Origin: Ulota crispa
Taxonomy: Eukaryota > Streptophyta > Bryopsida > Orthotrichales > Orthotrichaceae
Direction of reading: 5' to 3'
Assembly (NCBI GenBank): GCA_963920765.1
Contig: OY987246.1
Location: 16,178,868-16,242,867, forward strand
Length of the DNA stretch: 64,000 nt
This document shows, in pieces, positions 22,150 through 34,388 of the stretch (position 1 is its first letter; each line of letters begins with the position of its first letter). The notes under the pieces are model-generated. The model saw nothing but the letters and a program-made list of their open reading frames with translations. It did not search any database and was not told the DNA's origin. The translations under genes and the position numbers were made by a program.

Positions 22150-24830
22150 TCAAATTTTAGTGTGTACAGGCCGTAGAAGTAGTAGGGGCCCCCACCTCAT
22201 TCCATACGTGTTATCATTGCACTGGAAAAATCCATGTTTGATATGATTGGCTGATTAATTTATTTACTCTTATGTGGTCCCCACATAGTCAAAATAGTGT
22301 GTTTCACCTAGTCAGAACTTTCACGTTTCCGTGGTTCAACATTGCATGGATTATCATCCATTACTGTCATGAATGGTGTCTGTTGTTCTGGGCAAATCAA
22401 CTTTGTCAAGATTTAGGGTTTACAGTTGATACACACATAACCATTTAGATGCCGTGCATGCACGCATGCATTCAAAATATCCACATACAACTAGAATTCC
22501 TACATAAGAATGAGGTGAGAACAAGTGCTAAGTATTGAATTGAGTAGAGTGATTTCACCAAGTAGTTGCTCATGGCTACATTTGTATAATTAACGTCTCT
22601 ATACCCTATGACATTGCAAAATTGGGTATTCTGAGAGCAAAAGGAAAAATTTGCCTCCAGCACTCACAGTCATCTCGCCTACAACAATACAAGCAGATGA
22701 AAACTGAAATCGAACTAACTATTACTATAAACTTTTTGGTGCTGGCCACCATATACCACATTTCTTGGCAAATGCCTCTCCAAGTGTGCTGCATTCCATT
22801 GTCCCCCTCTCATCCACGTGTACGTACTCAATTGGGAAATCTAGGAAGAAACCCCTCTTCATGCGGATTCAGAATAGAGTTTTGTAAGGGCCATCACTCG
22901 ATACCGCAGAGCCTCTGTCCCAACCCAACATCACCATTCTACCAATGCTTAGAGTCTTGGGCAGCTCAGAATTATCAAATAGGATTACGTCATTGTGAAC
23001 TAAATTGTCTTCTTGCAAAATTACATAAGGCTGACTAAGGTTCTCTTTCATCCATACTTAACAATTCACTGAAGGCTAAGATAAGTGATAATCTAACAAA
23101 AGCCAATTCCCAAAACAAGTATTGGTTAAATAGAATTCACATAAACATAAATAACCATTGTCAAAAGTTACAAAAAGGAATCAACAACTACATTGGGGTA
23201 TCGTACTAACGGTCATGGATAAACACGTGTCAAACTGCTGGCTCCCTCCCTCATTTCCCCTTCTGTCACACAACAAACATATTGTCAGAGGATGTTGTAT
23301 ACTCGTATGCATCCAATGCGTATTGCTTGTGTGAGAAAATTATATACAATAATGAAGAAGACAATGGCATTTCAATTTCATTGTAACATTTCAACAGACT
23401 TCCACTAAAGATTGTTATAGAGATGAACACATCAGTTTAAATAACGTAATCTAAAAAATTGCTACATTGACATGCATTTCAGCTACTCATGTTCCAGGGA
23501 TACCTCTTGCTCTACACATGGAAACCTCAAATTAAGTTACTCTCCTAATTGCATTCACAGAATACACGATGTGCAGTGCCCTTTTAAAAAAAATACTTCA
23601 CTAACATAAGAATAAATCAATTCATGACATCTCTTCTCAGCGTTAGAATCTCCCTTCACTTTTTTGGGCTTCCAATTCTTTTGAGACTTCCTCAAACTCC
23701 TTGTTTGGCCCAATCCACCTGCATCGTTTGGACTGCTCATGTCTTCCAGCATTATCGTTTCATGCAACAAGTAAGGAGGGGGAGGGGGGTTAGTCTTGCT
23801 GTAATTGTGGAACTCCTCCTTGACTGGTGCACCGCTGCAAACACCGATCAGCTCAATTTACGTTTCTATATCAGAAGTGCTCGACAAGCATTCTACACGT
23901 AATGTTCAAATGTGTAATGAAATCATCGTACTGCTACAGTACTCTATCTCTAAATCCATTTCAACAGTCATGCTAATTTGAAAGAGTATGTGGTTTAAGT
24001 TACTTAGCTTTACTCTGCATTTGACACTTCCCAAACAAAGGCAAAGCCTAAGCAAATAGTGTTCTCTAAAAATTCTGCCTCCATTATAACGCAGCCTTCT
24101 ACAAATCAGGTCCCCCCCCGCCTCCAAACACCGTAATTTGACAACTACTTACTAGACCACACATGGATACCCTTGCGTAACGTCTATGTCGCTGAAGGGT
24201 TTAGGGTTTGTTTAACTGGAGAAGTTGAGCTTATGACAATTCATTTCTTGCTGTGAAGACCGTAACTAAAAACAAAACTGTGAATTGATGACATAGTTTC
24301 CTTTCACACTAAAACCCTAACAGAAAACACTAACAAATGTCGACCAAATGGACGAATGAGGGCAAATGAATGTTGCAATCGCTATCCAAAACTTGAGGAA
24401 CCTCAAATAGTAAAGCGACGCTGTCTGTCTAAAACGTGTCTTCTGTTCATATGCCTGCGTGTACTAGGCGTCTATCCTGAAAATATTTCATTATATTCAC
24501 TTGGAGTTACATTATGCATCGGCTGTCCATTACTTTTGGTAATGTTGGAGGTCCTCTCCGACGTAACGAGGCATTTGCATTCATAGAGCACACGTGGTGC
24601 AAGGTTATCTGCGTAGAACCCCCCAATAGTCGAGGCATTAAGGAAAAAAACAGAATATTTTGACAAAAAAATTCATGACACGTTTGTAACTCGACAGATT
24701 CGGCATACATGTTTCTTACAAAATTACTGGTAACACAATTTTGCACTGTCCTCCAATAATTTACGTTAACAGTTTCTAAAATGCACAAAAACAAAGCCAT
24801 GACTCAAATTTTTACATGGTTTTCTACTAG
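22150..24830. other. Repeat-poor region with AAACCCTAA boxes
   Basis: None of the window's transposon families is visible across about 2.7 kb. The telo-box word AAACCCTAA occurs at about 24312 on the plus strand, and GGGTTTAGGGTTTG at about 24197 carries the reverse form. Such boxes are common near plant transcription starts. Frames of up to 138 codons occur (22622-23038 plus; 23555-23770 minus, with a Lys/Arg-rich stretch near KSQKNWKPKKVKGD). None matches a family I know, so a gene is possible but not shown. Confidence 0.35.
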
Positions 24831-25139
24831 TGTCTAGAATTCAATCTAGATGTATTGTACAAAAAACAATCTCACAATTGGTCTAGAATCTAACCCTCAT
24901 ACACCATCATTTTGGTGAGACCAAAAATATCAATGGCATGTCTTCATCACAATGCTACTCTTTGATACTTTGCTAGGAGGCGTTTGGCATTTTATTAAAT
25001 TTCTAACACATGGTTGGAAGGTGTTTGATGTTTTATATTTGGAGCATGGCTTATTGTTTCAACTTCCACCAAGAAGTTCTTGAACATTTTGGAAAATGAT
25101 ATGATTGGAGGACACTTGGTGTTCTATATCTTGCGCGTC

Positions 25140-25475
25140 CTTTGTTGCTTCAACTTACAAAAAAACTTCTAGAAGGTTTTAGAAAAGGGCGCACTCAAGG
25201 AAATCCTCCCACTTAGTGGTATAGATAGATAGATAGTTTTTGATGTTTCTTCTCCTTTTGAGAAAAAGATCAATTAATGTTTATGAAGGAAGCTCAAGGG
25301 TTTCTATGAAGAAAACCCAAGGATTTGAATAAGGGAAGCTCAACAACCTTAATGTGAGGTTTCCTAAGGATTTTTGACCTTCTATAGTTTAAAAATTCTA
25401 GAAGGTTCTAGAAAAGGGCCTGGAGTGAGTGCCTCCCACTTAGTAGTATAGATGTATGTATGTATGTGTATGTAT
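25140..25475 (+). repeat. Two related tails each ending in a microsatellite
   Basis: The segment CTAGAAGGTTTTAGAAAAGG...CTCCCACTTAGTGGTATAGA is followed by a GATA run (about 25204-25217). A second version, CTAGAAGGTTCTAGAAAAGG...CTCCCACTTAGTAGTATAGA, is followed by an ATGT run (about 25449-25475). Two similar tails each with its own microsatellite suggest element 3' ends. The class is not identified. Confidence 0.45.
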
Positions 25476-26921
25476 GTGGCTTGGGTTAGCATATTATGAA
25501 TTTAGGATTTTACATTTTAAGATTTTTATACAGCAACGGATATCTACTACACGATTAAGCATTTGAATGAAGTTGAAAATGATAAAAGAACAGATTACTA
25601 TGAGCATTATAAGATGTATTCCTAACTTTTTTTCTTTTTAATTTCAAAACATATTCTTAAAACTAATTTTTGATGATTGAATATTCAAAAAATCTTACAA
25701 TTATTCTTCAAACTTCATAAAAGTTCACAATCCAAACACTCATTTGTTAAAAAGGTTTTCCAACCCAAAACAATCAATTCTTCTAAGGTAGCTAATACGT
25801 CTTGGTAGCAAGTAGCAAGAACCTTTTTATAACTAGCACCTTTATAGCTAGGAATGGTATATCTTGTTGATTTAGATTCTAAAAGCTATTTTCATGTAGT
25901 TGTAAGCAATGTTGAAGTTGTGCCCTGAAATCTACATATTTATTTTGGTACTTATTGGAATCTCAAAAGCATGTATTATTGGTCATTAACAGACATTTTT
26001 GCACGCGCTTAAAATATATATATGTATGTCTATAAACTTTAATAACCAAATTATTTTTTATCTTTTATGTACAGTTGAATTTGCTTCTTATAATTCAGTA
26101 CATTATTGCAAATTGGTTTTTTCTGTCACATTTTGATATGCTTAGATGAGGACTATCATAGTGGAGAATTAATATTTACAATAGTTTGAGTATAGTTAAA
26201 ATGTTCAAATTCGTTATAGGATGGTTGAAACGTATTTGAAACGTATCTGAAACATATTAAGTTTTTGAGAGCATTATTAGCTTGCTCAACGTTTATACAT
26301 TCTTATTTTGTTGCAGTAAGTTTAAACCATTGAGGATCCATTAGAACGCAATTTGAAGCTTACTAGAGTTCATTTTATCATTATCCTGAGAGGTTTGTCA
26401 TGCTACATTAAAGTGCATCGACGCTTGAATGGTCTTCTCAATAGTTTGAGTGATGAATGATCCCCCTTTGGACTGATTCATTTTTCTAACATCACGCCCA
26501 ACACCAAGTGTGAAGACACCCTAAGTCATGTAACAAGGGGTTCTAAAGTTCATGAAAAATCAATTTTTTTCAAGGTACTATTTTTTCTTTTCCAAAATTG
26601 ATAATTTTCATAGGAAGACACAAACTATTTCTCATGGAAAAAATGATGTCCTCACAAGAATATCAAAAAGTTTTATTCACATAGCGAGGTGCAAAATACT
26701 GTGCAGGAGCACCCTTGTGTGAAAATTTGGCAGAAAAGACAAGAAGACCATTGGTACAAAGTACAATTTCTACGTTCTGAAACCACCTCTGAGATAAGAA
26801 TAATTCTCTTACAAAAAGGGGCAGTGGAAGAACTAGAGTAGCAGTCTCTTATATGAGGAAAAAACTGAGGTTTGAAACCATAATAATATACAGTAACTTA
26901 CATTTGCATGATATCGGATTA
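25476..26921. other. No feature recognised
   Basis: About 1.4 kb of AT-rich DNA. No convincing frame, repeat family or RNA gene. Confidence 0.35.
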
Positions 26922-27051
26922 CACTACAAGGAAATCAAAGTCGAATCTACAAAAAATTGATAAAAAAATGTATCCTAATCTGCAGTTTATTGTAGATTAG
27001 TCACAAGTTTTATCAAAGTTTTGTAGATTTGACCATGGTTTCCTTGTAATG
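26922..27051. mobile_element. CACTA-type miniature element
   Basis: This 130-bp element has ends CACTACAAGGAAATCAAAG and, in reverse from the right, CATTACAAGGAAACCATGG. Inside them TCGAATCTACAAAA and TCAAATCTACAAAA also pair. The CACTACAAG start is the known terminus of plant CACTA elements. The flanking triplets are TTA and TTG, so a 3-bp target duplication is only partly supported. Confidence 0.65.
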
Positions 27052-27117
27052 TTGTCACACATACTATACGTGTTTGTGGGCGCTATGGTGGAAAATCTCA
27101 GTTTTTTTCAAACAAGT

Positions 27118-28821
27118 TTAACCCTTAAGCGCCCAGCCCATTTTCACTAAAATGAGGTTTTTGAGTGACATAAAAACTTTGATATGTTGTATCTCAATCA
27201 ATTGGATGATTCACAAAAAGTGACCATTGAATATAGTGGAACATCTACTTAGAAAATGGCTTGTAATTTTTGGGAACAGTTGACCATGGGAGATGGGAGA
27301 TTATAACATTTGATCAAACATGTGATGGCAAAATCTGAATTTTTGGTAGGTAGTTGCTATTTGATGATTTTTACAAAATTCTATTAGCCTCCGATTCATC
27401 TTAACCCTTAAAGGCCCAAGTGGTCCCTCGGAAGCCAAGTGGGGTTTTGGGCATGTACCTCTCAATGTACGTACAACTAAACTTTTTTATGTAATTTTCC
27501 GAAACTTTTACAAAAGATGAGAAATTCAAAGATCTATGTGGACATCTAATTTTTTCTTCATTTTAACATTTATTGAAAAAGTTATGCACAAATAACTAAA
27601 AAATAAGTGAGAAGCGGGTAGCCCAAAAAGAAAACTGCTTTTTATAAAAATAAAAATCTGAAAATAGTTCTTTAGATTTTTATATATGTGGGAAACTTTG
27701 AATCATTCAATTTTTATTGATGAGATGAAACTTATTAGAAGTTTTAGTTTGCGGGTAGGTATGGAACTCCCAAACCTTAATTTCTTTTTCCCCTAGCAAA
27801 ATTTGGTGCTTTACTTTTTTGAGCAATTTGTGTAATTGTTTTTTGACTTTTTTTTCCCAAGTTGTAGTAGACTAAGATTCCTTGGTTTTCACCATTTGGA
27901 TCAAAGTAATTCACATTTCTAAATTTTACAAAAATCCTCCAACTTTGCCTAGTGTATATGCAAATTTCATGGCCTAAGGGCATGGCAAGATTTTATAAAG
28001 TATGATCCACACCTCCGTTTCATTTGAAAATTCTCCCACACTTAACTAACTTGGTCTTCTACATGGGAAAAAAACCTCAGTTTTGCATAGAGCAATTTTT
28101 TTGATTTAGGGGCAATCAAAGGCTTCTAAAAATTTTGGGCAGCAAGAAAAAAAACTTTCTTTTTCACTTCAGATGTCAATATCTCACTCCTCTACTTCTA
28201 GAATGAGCTGTTTTTTCACACAAGTACCTCCCATAGTTTAGGGCAAGATCTTACGATTGGATTTCCAAAATAACTTTTTTTCATACCTTTCTACTTATTC
28301 CACCAAAAGTGGCAGTTTTTAGTGACTTTCACACAAAAAAAGGCTTGGGCCTTTAGGGGTTAGATTTTGTGAGTAGCAAGATTGGTTGTGAATGCACACA
28401 CTTGTAAATTATTGGAGATTGCACTTTTTTTAATGTCAAGTTTTAGGCTTCAAGTTTCTATTACACAAAAAACAATGACTAGCATAGTTGATGACAGTTG
28501 CCATAATAAGGGTTTAGAACATGCTTGAACCCTTGCCAACAAATTTCTTGCTACCACAAAGCATACACAAGGAAGCTTGTGAGGGATAGTGACCAGTTGC
28601 ACCTTATAAAATGTTACTTGCCACCACGCCTCTTATGGTGTTTCACCCAATCAAATCTCTTGCAACACTTCTACAACACAGCTTCCCTTACCATTACTCC
28701 ATTCACATAAACTACTTGAACATAATTGTAGTTTGTAGCAAGATCAAAAAATTAATTCTAGTGCCTCAAACTAGCCTGTGAAATCATGAGTGGCTACATC
28801 CCGTCGCTGGGACGGGGTTAA
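27118..28821 (+). mobile_element. TTAA-type element, group E, interrupted
   Basis: It starts TTAACCCTTAAGCGCCC and ends GGGACGGGGTTAA. The sequence is colinear with the inverted copy at 2288-3048, including GATATGTTGTATCTCAATC, GGTAGGTAGTTGCTATTTG and the right-side TTGTAGTTTGTAGCAAGATC. It is split at 27401-28363 by a group A element. Without that insertion it measures about 745 bp. Confidence 0.85.
27401..28363 (+). mobile_element. TTAA-type element, group A, nested in group E copy
   Basis: It starts TTAACCCTTAAAGGCCC and ends GGGCCTTTAGGGGTTAG, so the right TTAA has mutated to TTAG. It is 963 bp and colinear with the other group A copies. Removing it restores GATTCATCTTAAATTTTGTG, which matches GATACATCTTAAATTTTGTG in the reverse of 2288-3048. 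Confidence 0.88.
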
Positions 28822-29215
28822 AGGTAATAATCTACCCCTTGTATTAGAATTGGTCAGCTTTATCCTCCCCATTGTTACTGGCTAAATCAGGGTTTTTGAA
28901 TCTAAATGTGAATTTGAATTCCTCTAATTCAAATTCCTAATGATAAACAAACTCAAACATTATTGGTTTGTTAAGAAACAAGGTTTTTCCTCATTGGTCC
29001 CACATCAATGTATGTGTAATAAACTATGCCATGGGGGGCATGCTCCTTTCATATTTTTCACTTTCCTATTTTGTTCTAGTGAAGTCAAATCTGCCTTCAA
29101 CTAAGGCGTGAGAAGCCATGAAATAAATCTCTCACATGCCATTGCTTATTCTTGAAAGGCCGGTCTTTAGAGGTAAATTTTTTTTAGTTGTAATGTAAAG
29201 TAAGAACGGGACACA

Positions 29216-29218
<3 letters not shown>
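28822..29218. other. No feature recognised
   Basis: About 400 bp. GCGTGAGAAGCCATGAAA near 29105 has an inverted partner near 29545-29570, which hints at an unresolved inverted-repeat element spanning the TA microsatellite. Confidence 0.3.

Positions 29219-29264
<46 letters not shown>
29219..29264. repeat. TA microsatellite
   Basis: An uninterrupted (AT)n tract of about 45 bp. Confidence 0.92.
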
Positions 29265-29267
<3 letters not shown>

Positions 29268-31421
29268 ACATATTTCCTGAAATAAGTTTAAAAGATTAAA
29301 ATTGAATATCTTGTAAGGATTTTGGTTAAACAGCTCCCTGGAATTAATCAGTTAGGCCTACCTCTCTATGATGGGCTTGACACAAATTCCGGGGACCAAA
29401 AATCGTGCAATTTCATTTTTACAAAGGATTAAAGTGTTGTTCACCTCATTTTTACTTTCTCTTGTCCGAAATCTCCAATATTAATGACATTGTTCGGTCT
29501 TCTTCATTTCTGTAATTTTCATTAGCTAAAGATTTGCTCTCCATGGCTTCTCGCCTCTGATGTACAGAGGGCCTAAGCGATAGTATTAATTGGGTGATTA
29601 AAAAATGTAGGGAGTGAAAACAAGGTATGCACGGGCTGAGATAGAGGCGAATTCCTTGGGGCAGAGGTGAATGATATTGTGTGGAGTTTTACAAAGTAGT
29701 TTGGTGGGGATAGAACCATCATTGGCTCAGGCCTTGTGCATCATGTGGTGAAGTAGAGCACATGTGAGTTACATGTGGAGTGGTTAAGGAAAAGTTGAAA
29801 TGTACCCAGGTAGTAGATTTCCTTCCTGTTTCAGTACATTTTTAAATGACCACATAATCCACCCAACCAATGATGGCCATTTGTAACTTGCAAGGTGCTA
29901 CGACTTTCTCTGAATGGTTGTTGGTGAATGTCCCCAAAAGGGGAACTGAGCTCCTCTTACACTCAAGCTCACCTCCAGCTGAGCAGTTGTGGACTTGTGG
30001 CCACCAAGTTCCAGCAAACCAGAGTTTTGAAAGAGTTTTGAAATACGGGGAACATCATGCTCTCCAAAGTGCCCTTTACACTCCAGGCGTTCATCGAAAG
30101 TGCACCACTCTCAAGTGCATTAATTTGAATAGGGGGTTTCAGATATCTCAAAAAAATGGTGAACAAATGATAGTGAACAAGTTTTTGTTCATTGGTGGAT
30201 ATGAAATCACAAAAGTGGATCATCCATGAGGACCTCCAGGAGGTCTGGAGGTCCTCATGGCTTGTTCACTTTTGTGCATGACCCATTCCGCACACACCAC
30301 AGTCTCCATGGCACAAAACAACACAGACCAAACCACGGAACTCACCCTTGAGCAAATCAAACAAGTGTTCAACTCAAGGTGCACTGATCGTACCCTGCAA
30401 TGGCAATCCTCAAGGTAGTGAGTGGTGCCTCAACCCACATATAGAGCTCAAACAGTTTATGACGTAATTTTTCTAGCATTTAGAGTTACAAGTGAGAATC
30501 AAACCTAAATGAAATCTTCAACGTCCAATTTAGGATGTCAAAGAACTTGAGCACATTGAGTTTGGTTACAAAGAAATTTGGTTTAGGGTTGCACAATTTT
30601 TGAAAATCAAAGTGCAGCATTGAACATGCGTTTTGGCAAGAGAAAGAAATTTTGTGAAGTTGTGTGTGCAATGTTGGTTGTGGGCAATCGTTACTTGCCA
30701 AAATTGAGTTTGAATCTTGAAAAGAGAGGGAAACTTGTATCCGAATGTGGGCAAAGTTGAAGGAGCTACAAGAGGGTGGTCAGTCACTCGTTCATGGGGA
30801 TCTATATATTTGAGTGAGTGAAGGAGGATACGTGATTGATGACTTGGCCAATTTGTTCACGAGTGTAATTCAAGTGAACAAAATTGGTGGTGAATGGCAT
30901 ATTTGAAACCCCTAATGTTAGGCCAAGGCCACTAGGAAGAAAGGTATTTGATGCAAATTTTGGGACCCTTCTATGGAAGTTTTCACACAAAATTTTCATG
31001 AAAGTGCACCATTGTAGGTTCATTAGATTGTCTCTTGCCACCCGTGAAACAAGCCTCACTAGCAGAAATGTGACCAATCTGTAACAACCTCTCAATTTCA
31101 AGTCTCCATCAATATTGTACTAGCCAATGTGCAGGTGCAAGGCCTTTAAACTAAGCCAAATCCATGTCAAATTTCAGCTTTGTACAAGGCCCTTTCATGG
31201 CCCCTCATACCAACGTGGAAGTCTCCCAAGGCACAGCACCTGGTGCAACACAAGCATCAAAGAGAAAAAAACTATGTGACAAAGGAGGAGACACAATTGT
31301 GCTATTTGTTTCTTTCCAGGTTGCAAGGGAACTTTTGGCCCTGCCCCGCCACTTCACGTAGGCTCACATGACAATCCCCTCCCATACCAATTTGCCATGG
31401 TATGGAGAAGCACATGGTAGA
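29265..31421. other. Low-repeat stretch with several short frames
   Basis: Frames of 60-119 codons occur on both strands (for example 29870-30229 plus and 30802-31101 minus). None shows a known domain. The only distinct structure is the perfect hairpin at 30224-30260. The composition is slightly more balanced than that of the TTAA elements. Confidence 0.35.
30224..30260. repeat. Perfect 16-bp stem, 5-nt loop hairpin
   Basis: CCATGAGGACCTCCAG, loop GAGGT, then CTGGAGGTCCTCATGG. All 16 pairs match. Flanking words (CACAAAAGTGGATCAT and CTTTTGTGCATGACC) extend the symmetry weakly. Its role is unknown; it could be the centre of an inverted-repeat element. Confidence 0.9.
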
Positions 31422-31432
31422 AGATGCTCTTA

Positions 31433-31925
31433 GAGCATCTAGCTTAGTTTATTAAGCCCAACTCTTTTAATAGACAATACATTATAACATAAAATTATTA
31501 TGATTCAAAGGGTGTGAATTTTTCCATTATGAAAATTTAATAAAAATATGGTTTGGACATTTGTTGATTTAGATACATCACATCATATGTTGGGTGACTC
31601 CTCAAAAACTTAGAGGCCTCTAAAATACTAGCCTAAATAAGGAAATTTCAACCAAGGAGATGGTACAATTGCAGTCCCCTTGGCTAATTTTTCCTTATTT
31701 AGGCTTGATTTGAAAAAGTCTCTAAGTTTTTGAGGAGTTAATCAACATTTGATATGATGTATCTAAATCCACCAATGACCAAATCATATTTTTATGACAT
31801 TTTCACAATAAAAAAAGTATAAGCCCTTCAAGTCAGAATAATTTTATGTTATAACCTATTATTAAGTATAAAATATCATGGCTTGATATACTAAGCTTGT
31901 ATACCAAGTGCATAGCGGATGCTCT
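31433..31925. mobile_element. GAGCATC-ended palindromic MITE, copy 1
   Basis: This 493-bp element has arms in opposite orientation. The left arm holds TTGGACATTTGTTGATTTAG, ACTCCTCAAAAACTTAGAGG and TAGCCTAAATAAGG. The right arm holds the reverse versions (TTATTTAGGCTTGATTTG, CTCTAAGTTTTTGAGGAG). The ends are GAGCATCTAGC and GCGGATGCTCTC. It is related to 49802-50303. Confidence 0.75.
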
Positions 31926-32032
31926 CAAATGATAGGTTGAGCCTACTAAGAAGGGTAGAAGGGTAGTGTTGCAAGTTTGAAATAATTGTGTTGACCCCTA
32001 AGGCCTAAAACCCGAAAGTGCAATTTGACCCT

Positions 32033-32910
32033 TTAATTCCTAAAGCCCCAAGGTCCCTTTGGGGGACTTTTGAGATTTTGGGTAGGCTCGTGTGATCTCA
32101 AATTTTTACATGATTTTTTGAAACTTTTTATGAGTGTGCAGAAATGTATAAGGTTTGTGGGATACAAAATACTATGTGATTATGTCACATGGTCCACAAG
32201 TTATGGGCTTTTTTTGGTTAAAAGCACTTGAGGGGCAGCTTGGGCAAGGGATAAAATATTGACTTTGAAGGGGGAGCAAGGAGGGGTTGCCACATGTTGC
32301 TATGGTGGTCCCCTTTATTTCCCCTTTCATTTCCAATTAGTAGGTTAGATTGGGCTTTGGGAACTTCTAAACCTTAGAGTTTTTGAGTTTTTTTCCTTTT
32401 TTTCTTTTAGACACTTGAAATACATGTTCATCTTCAAACACACCATTTGGATTTTTCATATCTAAAAACATGTGGTGGGAAACTTCACTCAAGAGTGTCA
32501 TAGTGTATTTGCAAAACTTGTCATATAGTGGCGTTGCAATATTTTTTAGGATGTGTTTTGTGTCTTTGATGCATTGAAATTTGGTGTACAAAGGTCTAAC
32601 TAGATTATCTATAAGACAAGATTACAACTTCAAGGTCCATAGTACAAACAAATCAGCAAATGGTGGTTAAAGCCACCTGAAATTTTTGGGCACAATGGGA
32701 AAAAAAAGTTCCCTTCAAATGCTCATTATTTTCAACATGTATGGTCACATGTCACAAAACATTTATCACTTCTTGTTCTACAGGTGCATTACAAGATTCT
32801 ATGGTTAGATTTTGAAGAACAAAATTTAATGAAATTTTTGATGAATGCAGCAATAGGGGCAATTTTGAGTGGTTTTTGGCAAAAAATGGCCTTGGTAGTT
32901 TAGGGGTTAA
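32033..32910 (+). mobile_element. TTAA-type element, singleton
   Basis: It starts TTAATTCCTAAAGCCCC and ends TAGTTTAGGGGTTAA (878 bp). It has the same layout as the other groups: GGTCCCTTTGGGGGAC stem near the left end, TTTTGGGTAGGCTCG, TTTTTTGAAACTTTTT, and a right-end GGCAATTTTGAGTGG box. The middle differs from groups A-F. A TTGACCCCTAAGGCC end-like word at 31991 may belong to an older outer copy. Confidence 0.75.
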
Positions 32911-33438
32911 GGATCACACACATTTTCACAAAATCCAATAAAAATATTGGAGGTAAACTTAGATGTGCTATTGCATCAAATATGGACCCACTCTTTTAAA
33001 AATCAAGCAATACAAATGCAAAGAACACCTTATTTGTTAAAAAGTATCAAAAGATCTACCGATGGAGTTTTCCATGCTTGTGTGGTTTTATATGTTGACG
33101 CTTCATGCAAGCTTTGCTTGAAGAGCCTTATATCTCTAGAAAGCAAGGTTTCCTACCTTTTCAATAAGACTAGTTTCACACAAAACATATGAAAATAGCA
33201 ATCACAAGGTGTAGCTCAGTGGACAAAATAGTCAAAATCTCACTTTATTTGCTACCCTAAAATGGTTCTACATGAAATTTGATAAATGCCATTGAAAATC
33301 CAACAGGTGAAAAAAATCAAGAATTGGCCTTAATTGTAGGCTGATAAATTTTAAGAATGAAATGACAACACTATTTCAATAGGTTTAATTACTACAATTA
33401 TACTCCTATAGTATAGGGAAACAATGCATGCATATTTC

Positions 33439-33695
33439 GAGATAAGCTATTTTGTGAGCGTAGAACGGTGAGCCTATGAGCATTGAGCCAAAATTTTGTG
33501 AGCGGGAATCAATTTTGAACTCAAATTTAATGAAAACACTTAAAAAAACAACAAATTTTCAAAAAATGAATGTTTATAATGTGCAATTATAAGGTCCTAT
33601 GTACACCTTTATAGGTGAAATTTAATATTTTGATAAAAAAATTATGCTCACGGCTCACAGCTCATGAACCCCTGCTCACGATTTAGCATCCCCCT
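33439..33695. mobile_element. GTGAGC-family MITE with 9-10-bp target duplication
   Basis: The element lies between two copies of TGCATATTTC (33429-33438 and 33695-33704). One end has AAGCTATTTTGTGAGCG and the other, in reverse, GGGGATGCTAAATCGTGAGC. Relatives are at 46241-46491 and at the window end (63923 onward). A duplication of 9-10 bp is typical of Mutator-like transposition. Confidence 0.72.
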
Positions 33696-34055
33696 GCATA
33701 TTTCTTAAGCAATTTGAGATTTTTTAGGATTGGGCAATTGAAATTTAAAATTCTTTCTGGATATTTGATGTATTGTGTTGTTGTTTTTATCCATCTTTGA
33801 CCAAAAATGGATACATATTTTGAAGCCGTGTTGTATAAACACCATTCTTTGTCAACTCACATATCCGATTTCATTGTTATTTTTTTCAGATGGATCTAAA
33901 ATTCTTGTAATCACACGCATTCTTCAAGATTAATTTCCAAATTGTTGAGTAACTTTACTACATAGGCCAAAAACTGGTCTTTGCGACCAAGATATGGTTG
34001 TGTGGTCTTTAAAGGATTAAGCTTGTTTTCCACTTTTGGGCAAACCCCTTAAGTA

Positions 34056-34357
34056 AGAGCATCTCTAGCCTTATGCATTAGAGGTTTGACACTTGTTGTG
34101 CTTGGTGATAAGTGCTCCAAACCCTCAAAATACTCTCATGGCACTTAATTCTAGAGTGTCAAGTAGTGACCCATGACAACACTATTCATCATAAGTTCAG
34201 TGAGTTTTATCCTACATTCTACTTGGTGATTGATCAATTGATTATTTATGAGACACATATGGTGAGCAAAGGTGGGGGACAAAAATTTTGAGGGTTTTCA
34301 AAAATAAATGTTCACTTATAGCAAGTCAAATCTAGCAATTACTAGTTGAAATGCTCT
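34056..34357. mobile_element. GAGCATC-ended MITE
   Basis: Ends are AGAGCATCTCTAGCC and, in reverse, TAGAGCATTTCAACTAG. Part of its interior (GATAAGTGCTCC, CTCATGGCACT) recurs inverted at 50396-50629. About 300 bp, non-coding. Confidence 0.6.
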
Positions 34358-34388
34358 AAGCCTCTAAGATGTGGTATTTGTTTAATTT

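Noticed and set aside
31991-34018. Possible outer TTAA element (TTGACCCCTAAGGCC to TTTAAAGGATTAAG)
   Set aside because: Both ends are diverged and no second copy supports the span.
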